A DNA stretch of 6,270 bases, taken from contig DAOWGL010000143.1 of the NCBI GenBank assembly GCA_030637455.1, positions 1 through 6,270 of the forward strand. The letters run 5' to 3'. A program made the position numbers and the translations under genes. The stretch is from Candidatus Nitrosopumilus sp. (lineage in GTDB: Archaea; Thermoproteota; Nitrososphaeria; Nitrososphaerales; Nitrosopumilaceae). The notes beneath the pieces were generated by a model. It was not told where the DNA came from. It worked only from the letters and a program-made list of their open reading frames with translations, and ran no database searches. This document shows, one piece after another, positions 1 through 5,456 of the stretch; position 1 is the first letter of the stretch; each line of letters begins with the position of its first letter.

Positions 1-155
1 ACTCACATCCAGATTCAGATGCATATCCATCAAATACAGATAAGAAATTCATGCAAAGTAATCCAGTTGCATGGATAATTTACTCTGGAATTAACAAAAA
101 CTTTAGAGCGTATTTGCTTGAAACAGATATTGTAGAAATTCCTATTGAAGAATAA
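1..155 (+). CDS. C-terminal end of an unrecognised protein (5' truncated by window edge)
   Basis: An open frame runs from base 3 to a TAA at 153-155, giving about 50 residues that begin SHPDSDAY and end IVEIPIEE. The visible part is polar at first (HPDSDAYPSNTDKKF), then contains a mixed hydrophobic stretch (NPVAWIIYSGINKNFRAYLL) and an acidic tail. I do not recognise a family, and the start and any N-terminal domain lie outside the window. It is accepted as coding because the frame is open with no internal stop up to the window edge, and because it ends one base before the convergent stop of the next gene, a packing typical of real gene ends here. An alternative is a chance open frame of 50 codons. 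No function is proposed. Confidence 0.7.
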   Translation, partial: SHPDSDAYPSNTDKKFMQSNPVAWIIYSGINKNFRAYLLETDIVEIPIEE

Positions 156-156
156 T

Positions 157-546
157 TCAAGATTGAAGACTGAATGTAGCACGTTCACTATGTATATCAT
201 TTAGAATTTTTTTGTCTGGAGAAATAATTTTTCCAATGATATTGACGGGGGATGCAGGAGTAATTTCACCAGGATTGCCAATTGGAGTAGGGCCATAAAA
301 CAAGCATATTGCTTTACCAGTGGGCCAATATGCCACATCATTTAGTTTTACAGGAGATATTGCATTTTCTTCAGGTTGAGATATGGGTGATTTTGATGTG
401 TAAATCTCATCACCCCAAACATTAAGGTCAACAGTAAAGGGCAATTTTTTTATAAATTCATTTACAGTATTTGGGGAATGGGCATCGTCTAATTCTAAGA
501 GTATGTTTGGTGAATGTGGAATTTCAACTATAACAGAATGTTTCAT
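157..546 (-). CDS. Cyclophilin-like fold protein (DUF369 / Cyclophil_like family)
   Basis: A 129-residue protein matching the small archaeal and bacterial cyclophilin-like beta-barrel family (formerly DUF369; the TM1367-type fold). Family hallmarks visible are WGDEIY (residues 44-49), DVAYWPTGKAICLFYGPTP (70-88) and PASPVNIIGKI (97-107). Length is close to a single full domain, with no signal peptide or membrane segment, so a soluble cytoplasmic protein is expected. Members have the cyclophilin fold, but peptidyl-prolyl isomerase activity is not established for the family and should not be assumed. The ATG at 546-544 is chosen because a TATA-like box sits about 25 bp upstream and the N-terminus (MKHSVIVEIP) starts directly with a beta strand. 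Its stop lies one base from the convergent upstream gene, and its start is divergent from the DUF2024 gene. The family call is solid; the biological role is unknown. Confidence 0.86.
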   Translation of the reverse strand: MKHSVIVEIPHSPNILLELDDAHSPNTVNEFIKKLPFTVDLNVWGDEIYTSKSPISQPEENAISPVKLNDVAYWPTGKAICLFYGPTPIGNPGEITPASPVNIIGKIISPDKKILNDIHSERATFSLQS

Positions 547-566
547 AATTATTCTGGATCTTTGAA

Positions 567-574
567 TTAAATAT
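567..574. promoter_or_regulatory. TATA-like box, possibly shared by two divergent genes
   Basis: TTAAATAT (read as ATATTTAA on the - strand) is the only strong TATA-like octamer in the 48-bp gap between the two divergent ATGs. Its centre at 570.5 is about 24.5 bp from each start codon, the spacing expected if both transcripts are leaderless. On the - strand it is preceded by a purine run (AAAGGG) where a BRE would lie; on the + strand by TTTGAA. Whether TBP/TFB use it in one or both directions cannot be told from sequence. Confidence 0.55.
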
Positions 575-594
575 CCCTTTTTTTAATCGAATTC

Positions 595-852
595 ATGGAA
601 ATTCACGTATACGACACTTATGTCAAAGCAGCAGATGGTCACACCATGCACTTTGATGTAATCACTGGTGAAAAAGACCACGACAAAGCCATCACATATG
701 GTAAAGAGTGGCTAAAATCCGTCAATGAAGGAGAATCAGAAATGACTACAAACGAATGTACATTCTGCCATTCACAAGGAGCACCAGAGCCTGTAGAGCA
801 GGCAATTAAGGAAAAAGGCTACTTTATCCAAAAGATGGAAGGCTGTCCTTAA
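595..852 (+). CDS. DUF2024 family protein
   Basis: An 85-residue soluble protein that looks like a complete DUF2024 domain. Recognisable landmarks are the N-terminal strand with HVYDTYVKAADGHTMHFDV (residues 4-22), a helix with KAITYGKEWL (31-40), then TTNECTFCHSQ (51-61) and the C-terminal EKGYFIQKMEGCP (73-85). Cysteines 55, 58 and 84 with His59 suggest a metal or redox site, but no function has been assigned to the family to my knowledge. CTFCH formally fits the CXXCH haem c pattern; no signal peptide is present, so a cytochrome is unlikely. The ATG at 595 is favoured by a TATA-like box about 25 bp upstream, implying a leaderless mRNA. It is followed by a T-rich terminator-like stretch. 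The family is best known to me from bacteria, so an old transfer into archaea is possible but unproven. Confidence 0.87.
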   Translation: MEIHVYDTYVKAADGHTMHFDVITGEKDHDKAITYGKEWLKSVNEGESEMTTNECTFCHSQGAPEPVEQAIKEKGYFIQKMEGCP

Positions 853-855
853 TCA

Positions 856-870
856 TTTTTCCTTTTTATT
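856..870 (+). terminator. T-tract terminator after the DUF2024 gene
   Basis: Two T5 runs separated by CC (TTTTTCCTTTTTATT) begin four bases after the TAA at 850-852. Archaeal intrinsic termination relies on U-tracts without a required hairpin, and none is visible here. A second T6 run follows at 881-886. Confidence 0.5.
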
Positions 871-878
871 CAAAGACA

Positions 879-887
879 TATTTTTTA
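879..887 (+). promoter_or_regulatory. Weak TATA-like box before the 60-residue protein gene
   Basis: TATTTTTTA is centred about 27 bp before the ATG at 910, the right distance for a leaderless transcript. The match to the archaeal TATA consensus is poor and it overlaps a T-run, so transcription could also be read-through from the DUF2024 gene. Confidence 0.3.
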
Positions 888-909
888 GATTAATCAATAT
901 AGAATAGCC

Positions 910-1092
910 ATGTCTGAAAACAAATACTCAAAGTGGACAGTTGAAGGAGACAAAAAAACAAAATGGATTTGTGGATGTTTCCTAACAGCAGATAATTATT
1001 TCAAATTCTGTGACACACATAATGAAACTTTGAAAAAAGCAGTTCGAGCTCAAATTGATGAATTAGATATGAAACTAATCGTTGAAGATTAG
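910..1092 (+). CDS. 60-residue Cys/His mini-protein, function unknown
   Basis: A small soluble protein that I cannot assign to a named family. The N-terminal half is basic and aromatic (SKWTVEGDKKTKWICGCF). It contains a CxC pair (Cys21, Cys23) and, ten residues later, CDTH (Cys34, His37), a CxC...CxxH arrangement that would suit a single zinc ion in a compact finger. The C-terminal half (residues 38-58) looks helical and acidic (TLKKAVRAQIDELDMKL). The ATG at 910 is the natural start, with a weak TATA-like element 27 bp before it. The TAG at 1090-1092 overlaps the convergent hppA stop by four bases. It is accepted as a gene because the composition looks like a real protein, Cys and His are spaced in a meaningful way, and it fills the gap between neighbours without conflict. 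Zinc binding is an inference from pattern only. Confidence 0.7.
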   Translation: MSENKYSKWTVEGDKKTKWICGCFLTADNYFKFCDTHNETLKKAVRAQIDELDMKLIVED

Positions 1093-3128
1093 ATTGCAAG
1101 TATTGCGACAAATGCTGATACGAATACGATTGCAATTGTGTTTAGTAGTTTGATGACTGTATTCAATGCAGGGCCAGCAGTGTCTTTGTAAGGATCACCG
1201 ATAATATCTCCGACTACTGCAACTTTGTGGATTTCAGAGCCTTTCTCTCCGTTCATCTCAACTAGTTTCTTTGCATTATCCCATGCACCACCAGTATTTG
1301 CCAAGTGGTATGCTAGTAAAATTCCAGTTACAACTGCACCCATTAACAATCCTGCAACTGCAGTTGGACCTAGTAAAATTCCTAAAATGATTGGAGAGAT
1401 AATTGCGACAAGAGCTGGTTTCCATAGTTCTTTAATTGATGCAACCGTTGCAATGTCTACACATTTAGCATAATCAGGTTTTGATGTTCCTTCAAGAATA
1501 CCAGAGTCTGCTTTGAATTGTCTTCTAACTTCATCAACCATTTTTCCTGCAGCACGTGATACACCATTAATCAGTTGACCTGTAATGATAAACGGAATCA
1601 AACCACCAATTAGCAATCCAACTATAATTGCAGGATTGGTTAAACTATAATCTAAAACTAAAACACCAGCGAAAACATGAGCAGCCTCAAATTGGAATGC
1701 TTGAATCATTGCCAAGGCAGCTAATGCAGCACTTGCTATTGCAAAGCCTTTGGTTACAGCCTTTGTAGTATTTCCAACTGCATCAATTTCATCAGTGACT
1801 TTACGATTTTCTTCACCCATTCCAGTCATCTCAACAATTCCACCTGCATTATCGGCAATTGGACCAAATGCATCAATACTAAGAACAATTCCTGCTAAAC
1901 TCAACATTGCCATTGCAGTTAAAGCAGTTCCAAAGATTCCATAAAGTACTGGGTCTTCACCTTCAGGTGCTGCACCAGATGCGATGCTGTAAGATACGAT
2001 AATTGCAACAACTAATGCAATCATGAATGGTCCAGTAGATTGCATGCCTTTGATAATTCCCATTAAAGTTAATGATGCATATCCCCATTTTGCAGAGTCT
2101 GCAATTTCTTTTACAGGTCCTTTTTTGTAACTAGTATAGTAATCTGTAATTTTCTGAATTACTGGGACAAGAATGACACCAATAACAGTTGAACCAAAGA
2201 GAGCGTGTGATGTTGCAGAATCTCCGATAAACTGAGTGATGAATACATAATTCAATCCAATTGCAATTGCAGCTGAAACATAAAATGAACGATTAAGGGG
2301 CTTCATCACATCTGTGACATTCTTAGAACCAACAATCACTACACCAATAATTGATGCAATCATTCCTGATGAACCAATCAATATTGGATATAAGAAAAAG
2401 TTCGGTGCACCGATTAATGCTGCAATTAGTAATGCTGCAAGTATTGTAACAATATATGATTCGTAAACATCAGAGCCCATTCCTGCGGCATCACCGACAT
2501 TGTCACCGACATTGTCTGCAATAGTTGCAGGGTTTCTAGGATCATCTTCTGGAATGTTTACCTCGACTTTTCCTACCAAGTCAGCACCCATGTCTGCTGC
2601 TTTTGTAAAAATACCGCCGCCAATTCTAATAAATAATGCAATTAGACTTGCTCCAATTCCGACTCCGGCAATCGTGATTGGGTCTGGATAAATTAGATAA
2701 AGACCAGTGATTGCAACTAGCGCCATTGCTGGAACTGCTAGTCCCACAGTGGCTCCACCTCTAAAGGCCATAGCAAATGTCTTTCCTAGACCTTCACTGC
2801 TGAGATTTGCAGCCCTAACTGCTGCTTTTACTGTAATTTTTAATGAGATAATTCCTGCGACTGCAGATAATGCTGCACCTACTGCAAATGCAATTCCGTT
2901 TGATGGAGTCAAGAAAATACCAATAATTAATGATAATGCGATAGCTACTGGAACGATAATCATCATTTCACGTTTTAGAAATGCTGCAGCACCTTCTTTG
3001 ACAGCATTTGAGATATCCATCATTTCTTTGGTTCCTGCAGGTTGTTTTGTAATCCAAAATACTAATCCACCAGCGACTAAAAATGATGCAATTGCTGCAA
3101 GAAATGGCAGAATTTCTGGAAATTCCAT
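1089..3128 (-). CDS. hppA: Membrane-bound pyrophosphatase, K+-independent type (ion-translocating)
   Basis: A 679-residue polytopic membrane protein, full length for the family (about 16 helices expected), which hydrolyses pyrophosphate and uses the energy to pump ions, usually H+, out of the cytoplasm. The signatures are present: DMGADLVGKVE (179-189), the paired NVGDNVGD core in NPATIADNVGDNVGD (199-213), DAFGPIADNAGG (419-430) and GDIIGDPYKDTAGPALN (640-656), which supply the Mg-PPi-binding aspartates. In GNTTKAVTKGF (452-462), Lys456 and Thr459 occupy the positions that in K+-dependent enzymes are Ala and Gly/Ala, so this should be the K+-independent class, which is mainly H+-pumping. The ATG at 3128 fits a good TATA box about 32 bp upstream. 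The gene follows the SprT-like gene on the same strand after 36 bp, but appears to have its own promoter. The likely role is to recover energy from biosynthetic pyrophosphate. Confidence 0.98.
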   Translation of the reverse strand: MEFPEILPFLAAIASFLVAGGLVFWITKQPAGTKEMMDISNAVKEGAAAFLKREMMIIVPVAIALSLIIGIFLTPSNGIAFAVGAALSAVAGIISLKITVKAAVRAANLSSEGLGKTFAMAFRGGATVGLAVPAMALVAITGLYLIYPDPITIAGVGIGASLIALFIRIGGGIFTKAADMGADLVGKVEVNIPEDDPRNPATIADNVGDNVGDAAGMGSDVYESYIVTILAALLIAALIGAPNFFLYPILIGSSGMIASIIGVVIVGSKNVTDVMKPLNRSFYVSAAIAIGLNYVFITQFIGDSATSHALFGSTVIGVILVPVIQKITDYYTSYKKGPVKEIADSAKWGYASLTLMGIIKGMQSTGPFMIALVVAIIVSYSIASGAAPEGEDPVLYGIFGTALTAMAMLSLAGIVLSIDAFGPIADNAGGIVEMTGMGEENRKVTDEIDAVGNTTKAVTKGFAIASAALAALAMIQAFQFEAAHVFAGVLVLDYSLTNPAIIVGLLIGGLIPFIITGQLINGVSRAAGKMVDEVRRQFKADSGILEGTSKPDYAKCVDIATVASIKELWKPALVAIISPIILGILLGPTAVAGLLMGAVVTGILLAYHLANTGGAWDNAKKLVEMNGEKGSEIHKVAVVGDIIGDPYKDTAGPALNTVIKLLNTIAIVFVSAFVAILAI

Positions 3129-3155
3129 AAGATACTTTGCTTGCCCAATTCTGGG

Positions 3156-3165
3156 AAATATAAAT
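3156..3165 (-). promoter_or_regulatory. TATA box for hppA
   Basis: On the - strand the sequence is ATTTATATTT, a strong archaeal TATA match beginning at the last base of the SprT-like stop codon. Its centre is about 32 bp from the hppA ATG, predicting a start site near 3134 and a leader of roughly 5 nt. A 12-bp imperfect palindrome (CCCAGAATTGGG, 3155-3144) lies just downstream, between the box and the predicted start site, where a repressor could act; that part is speculative. Confidence 0.6.
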
Positions 3166-3551
3166 CAAATAGCGGAGATCTTACTTCTTTTTCTATATGG
3201 AGGGAAGGACTTTCCTTTTAGTCCTTGACGCACTAATTTGTTGAATCTTTTACCATGAGCAAGATATGGGAATCTCATATGGATCAATTCATGGACTATG
3301 GTATTTTCCAAAGTCTTCTCATCAGGAATTTTTCTTACATTGATGAAAACAAGATTATGTTGAAGATATGCAACTCCATAATATTTGTAGGCAGATGTTC
3401 TTCTACCCTCAGTCATTTCTTTTGGAGCATCCAATACTTCTTTGGTAGCTAAGAGGGTTTTGGGTTCAGAAATTGAGAAACGATTAGAGTAAATTCCAAC
3501 TTTTTCTAAAATTTGCAACGAAAGTTCAGGGTCTAGCTTCACAATATTCAT
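3165..3551 (-). CDS. SprT-like zinc metalloprotease-domain protein
   Basis: A 128-residue protein with an HExxH zinc-protease motif, HELIH at residues 87-91, followed by a third candidate ligand His99 in FPYLAHGKRF. The H-E-x-x-H plus downstream HGxxF arrangement resembles SprT/YgjP-type minimal metalloproteases, in which the two motif histidines and a later histidine bind zinc and the glutamate is catalytic. No signal peptide or membrane helix is seen, so it should be cytoplasmic. The C-terminus is basic (GKSFPPYRKRSK, 113-124) and could contact nucleic acid or a partner. The ATG at 3551 is the first start after an in-frame stop. It is short compared with eukaryotic Spartan and lacks a recognisable zinc-ribbon or DNA-binding domain, so a role in cleaving DNA-protein crosslinks is only one possibility. 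The substrate is unknown. Confidence 0.8.
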   Translation of the reverse strand: MNIVKLDPELSLQILEKVGIYSNRFSISEPKTLLATKEVLDAPKEMTEGRRTSAYKYYGVAYLQHNLVFINVRKIPDEKTLENTIVHELIHMRFPYLAHGKRFNKLVRQGLKGKSFPPYRKRSKISAI

Positions 3552-3612
3552 TATGAGATCTGTGTTTATCTGGACATGTCAATAGTTGTGCAAAATTTAG
3601 TGTATTTTGATT

Positions 3613-3620
3613 CTATAAAA
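3613..3620 (-). promoter_or_regulatory. TATA-like box for the SprT-like gene
   Basis: TTTTATAG on the - strand is a good TATA match. A start site 25-27 bp downstream would give a leader of about 40 nt before the ATG at 3551. A weaker alternative (CTAAATTTTG, 3600-3591) would give a leader of about 20 nt. The box begins 12 bp beyond the 3' end of the candidate C/D RNA. Confidence 0.4.
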
Positions 3621-3631
3621 TTATGAATTAA

Positions 3632-3693
3632 TGAGGTCAGAAGGTTAAGTGGGGTAATCACCAATCATACAGCCACCGTCTCATCACTCCCCA
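3632..3693 (-). ncRNA. Candidate C/D box guide sRNA (2'-O-methylation guide)
   Basis: Reading the - strand 5' to 3': box C GTGATGA (3687-3681) is a perfect RUGAUGA. A 12-nt guide, GACGGTGGCTGT, runs 3680-3669. A degenerate D' box ATGA (3668-3665), a 3-nt spacer and C' GTGATTA (3661-3655, one mismatch) follow. A 14-nt guide, CCCCACTTAACCTT, runs 3654-3641, and box D is CTGA (3640-3637). Flanks TGGGG (3693-3689) and CCTCA (3636-3632) pair over five positions including one G-U, leaving A-G-U as a 3-nt bulge exactly as a C/D kink-turn requires. Total length of 62 nt is typical of archaeal C/D RNAs, which direct fibrillarin-dependent ribose methylation with L7Ae and Nop5. It starts right after the dephospho-CoA kinase stop, so it may be processed from that mRNA's 3' end or made from its own promoter. 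D' is the weakest element; CTGT (3672-3669) is an alternative. No target has been verified. Confidence 0.6.
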
Positions 3694-3694
3694 A

Positions 3695-4189
3695 TTATTC
3701 CATTAAATCAAGTAGTCCTTGTACTTTATTTCTAATTTCTGGAGTTATTCTTACTATTACTAGTCCTTGATTTGGCTGACCATACAAAACAACTGCATTT
3801 TCAGGTGCATGGATACATACAGGTAGAACTAGTAGGTCCTCCTCACCATTTACGAAAATTCTAACAGGAGATGGTAGAGTGAATGCCTTTTTGATCATAG
3901 AGATACTTTCAGGAGTAATTTCTGCTGCAGGATTATCAACTGTCAATTCTATAGCATGTTCTAGTTTAGGAGGTTCCCTTTTTTCTCTTTTCTCTTGACC
4001 ATCAATAATTTGCAATGATGGAATCAAATCAAAGTCAATCATTTTTTCTGTAGTTCTATCCCCTACAGAAACAATATACGAATTTTCAGAAAGATATTTT
4101 TCGATGTGGGATTTATCTGCTTGATTTTCAGGTAAGAGTACCCCTAAAGGAATTTTCATTTGTTCTCTTAAAGAATTAGGTAATTTCAC
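3695..4189 (-). CDS. GTP-dependent dephospho-CoA kinase (DUF359 family)
   Basis: A 164-residue soluble enzyme of the archaeal family that performs the last step of coenzyme A synthesis, phosphorylating dephospho-CoA with GTP; it is unrelated to bacterial CoaE. Family blocks seen in order are LREQMKIPLGVLLPE (7-21), VSVGDRTTEKM (40-50), SLQIIDGQEKRE (58-69), NPAAEIT (86-92), VNGEEDLLVLP (113-123) and YGQPNQGLVIV (136-146). The acidic GEED segment and the SVGD and IDG aspartates are the expected catalytic and nucleotide-binding residues. The start is GTG at 4189-4187; the next in-frame ATG (Met11) would remove the conserved LREQ region, so GTG is preferred. It begins 6 bp after the mrp stop and is almost certainly cotranscribed with it. 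A candidate C/D RNA starts two bases beyond its TAA. In euryarchaeal genomes this family often sits beside spt4, as recalled, and here rpoE1-spt4 lies just across the divergent promoter. Confidence 0.93.
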   Translation of the reverse strand: MKLPNSLREQMKIPLGVLLPENQADKSHIEKYLSENSYIVSVGDRTTEKMIDFDLIPSLQIIDGQEKREKREPPKLEHAIELTVDNPAAEITPESISMIKKAFTLPSPVRIFVNGEEDLLVLPVCIHAPENAVVLYGQPNQGLVIVRITPEIRNKVQGLLDLME

Positions 4190-4195
4190 AGGAAT

Positions 4196-5308
4196 CTAAC
4201 TAGTACTCGGTTCAGGTGCAGATTCTTCTTCAGCGCTTTCAGATGCCATTTCTTCTTGTAATTTTGCTGCAATAATACTACATTGAGCTGCAATATTTTT
4301 AGCACTTTTTCTAAAAGCCACTGCACTTGGAGAATCAGGATTTGTAATCATGATAGGCTTTCCTAAATCAGAGCCAGACATAATTCCAGCATTTAATGGA
4401 ATTTCACCTAAGAAAGGCATGTTGAATTGTTCACTAATTTTCTTTGCACCACCTTCACCAAAAATGTAATGCTTGTCATCACAGTTTGGACAAATGAAAT
4501 GTGCCATGTTTTCAACAACACCAATGATTGGAACGTTTAGTTTTTCAAACATTGAAACTGCTTTTGCTGCAACATGACTTGCAACATCTTGTGGAGTTGT
4601 AACAACAAGTATTCCAGTAATAGGAATTGTTTGTGCAAGAGTTAATGGAATATCACCAGTGCCAGGAGGGAGATCTACAATAAGATAATCCAATTCAGAC
4701 CAGTTAGTATCAACTAAAAATTGTTTTAAGATTCCAGAAATGATTGGACCACGATAAATTGCTGCTTGATTTGACTGATCAGCAAAGAAACCAAAGGATA
4801 CAACTTTCAATCCATGAGAATCTGCAGGTTGAAGTTTGTTATCCTCAACTTCCATGGAACCATCTTTCATCCCAAGCATCAATGGAATACTAGGGCCGTA
4901 GATATCAGCATCCAGTAAACCGACTTTTGCTCCTGATTCTGATAATGCTAAAGCTAAATTCAAAGAGACAGTTGATTTTCCTACACCACCTTTCCCACTT
5001 GCAACCCCGATAATATTTTTGACAGTTGCCATTCCAGTATCATCATCAAGGGAACGCCCCTCCATTACTTTGGCAGTTACTTTCAAATCAAAATTTTTCA
5101 AATCAGAAAGGTCTGCAATTGCCTTTCGAACATCATCTTCAATTTCAACATTGAACGGACATGCAGGAGTAGTTAATTCTAGAGTAAATTTTAGATTACC
5201 ATCATTTAGTTCTAAATCTTTAATCATACCCATCGATACGATATCTTTTTTCAAATCAGGATCAATTACAGTGCTAAGTTTTTCAAGAACTTGATCGATA
5301 CCAACCAT
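4196..5308 (-). CDS. mrp: Mrp/Nbp35-type Fe-S cluster carrier ATPase with N-terminal MIP18 domain
   Basis: A 370-residue cytoplasmic P-loop ATPase of the Mrp/ApbC/Nbp35 family, which binds and hands over 4Fe-4S clusters to apoproteins. Residues 3-85 form a MIP18 (DUF59) domain with TTPACPF (46-52), whose Cys50 is the conserved cysteine of that domain. The ATPase domain follows: deviant Walker A SGKGGVGKST (104-113), switch I DADIYGPSIP (133-142) and Walker B VDLPPGTGD (211-219). The cluster-binding CPNC (Cys273, Cys276) is intact; in relatives this pair bridges a cluster across a homodimer. The C-terminal 20 residues are acidic and low-complexity (ESAEEESAPEPSTS). The ATG at 5308 lies 26 bp from a strong TATA box, implying a leaderless mRNA. 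It is first in an operon with dephospho-CoA kinase and divergent from rpoE1. Thaumarchaea need many Fe-S enzymes, so a housekeeping role is likely. Confidence 0.96.
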   Translation of the reverse strand: MVGIDQVLEKLSTVIDPDLKKDIVSMGMIKDLELNDGNLKFTLELTTPACPFNVEIEDDVRKAIADLSDLKNFDLKVTAKVMEGRSLDDDTGMATVKNIIGVASGKGGVGKSTVSLNLALALSESGAKVGLLDADIYGPSIPLMLGMKDGSMEVEDNKLQPADSHGLKVVSFGFFADQSNQAAIYRGPIISGILKQFLVDTNWSELDYLIVDLPPGTGDIPLTLAQTIPITGILVVTTPQDVASHVAAKAVSMFEKLNVPIIGVVENMAHFICPNCDDKHYIFGEGGAKKISEQFNMPFLGEIPLNAGIMSGSDLGKPIMITNPDSPSAVAFRKSAKNIAAQCSIIAAKLQEEMASESAEEESAPEPSTS

Positions 5309-5330
5309 TGCTCAAAAAGTCAGTTTACTT

Positions 5331-5338
5331 TATTTAAA
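5331..5338 (-). promoter_or_regulatory. TATA box for the mrp-dephospho-CoA kinase operon
   Basis: TTTAAATA on the - strand, within GTTTAAATAAAG, is a near-consensus archaeal TATA box centred about 26 bp before the mrp ATG. The spacing predicts transcription starting at or within a base or two of the start codon, i.e. a leaderless operon mRNA. Confidence 0.7.
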
Positions 5339-5373
5339 CATAAGTTAGACTACAAAAGAAATTCGCATTTATT

Positions 5374-5391
5374 TGAAAAATATGAAAAATC
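5374..5391 (+). repeat. Tandem 9-bp direct repeat in the mrp/rpoE1 divergent promoter region
   Basis: TGAAAAATA is followed immediately by TGAAAAATC, eight of nine positions identical. It lies in the 148-bp gap between mrp and rpoE1, upstream of both TATA boxes, where an activator could bind. In sequence this AT-rich it may equally be chance. Confidence 0.3.
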
Positions 5392-5423
5392 TTTGGGAAT
5401 TTATGCCTAAAATCATCTAAACA

Positions 5424-5433
5424 TTCATAAATT
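5424..5433 (+). promoter_or_regulatory. TATA-like box for rpoE1-spt4
   Basis: TTCATAAATT is centred about 28 bp before the TTG start of rpoE1, giving a predicted start site within a few bases of that codon. The match to consensus is moderate. A perfect inverted repeat TTGAA-A-TTCAA (5432-5442) lies directly downstream, between the box and the predicted start site, a position suited to repression. Confidence 0.45.
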
Positions 5434-5456
5434 GAAATTCAAGAAAAACTGTACAT

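Noticed and set aside
757..771. CTFCH in the DUF2024 protein as a haem c attachment site
   Set aside because: CXXCH haem attachment needs an exported protein; this one has no signal peptide and the motif fits the family's ordinary C-terminal pattern.
2968..3168. 66-codon open frame on the - strand overlapping the hppA start
   Set aside because: It is an out-of-frame shadow of hppA with an unlikely composition (many Ser, Cys and Arg).
2707..3228. 173-codon open frame on the + strand
   Set aside because: It lies antisense to the hppA 5' half, is rich in Ala, Ile and Pro as expected from the reverse of a membrane-protein frame, and shows no family motif.
3552..3694. tRNA or small ORF in the 143-bp gap
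   Set aside because: No cloverleaf or T-loop motif was found on either strand. The only ATG checked on the - strand upstream of the SprT-like start, at 3578, reaches a stop after three codons. The C/D RNA explains the structured part better.
5019..5294. 91-codon open frame on the + strand inside mrp
   Set aside because: It is antisense to the MIP18 domain, and Ser-rich as a shadow of Asp/Glu/Leu codons; no homology is apparent.
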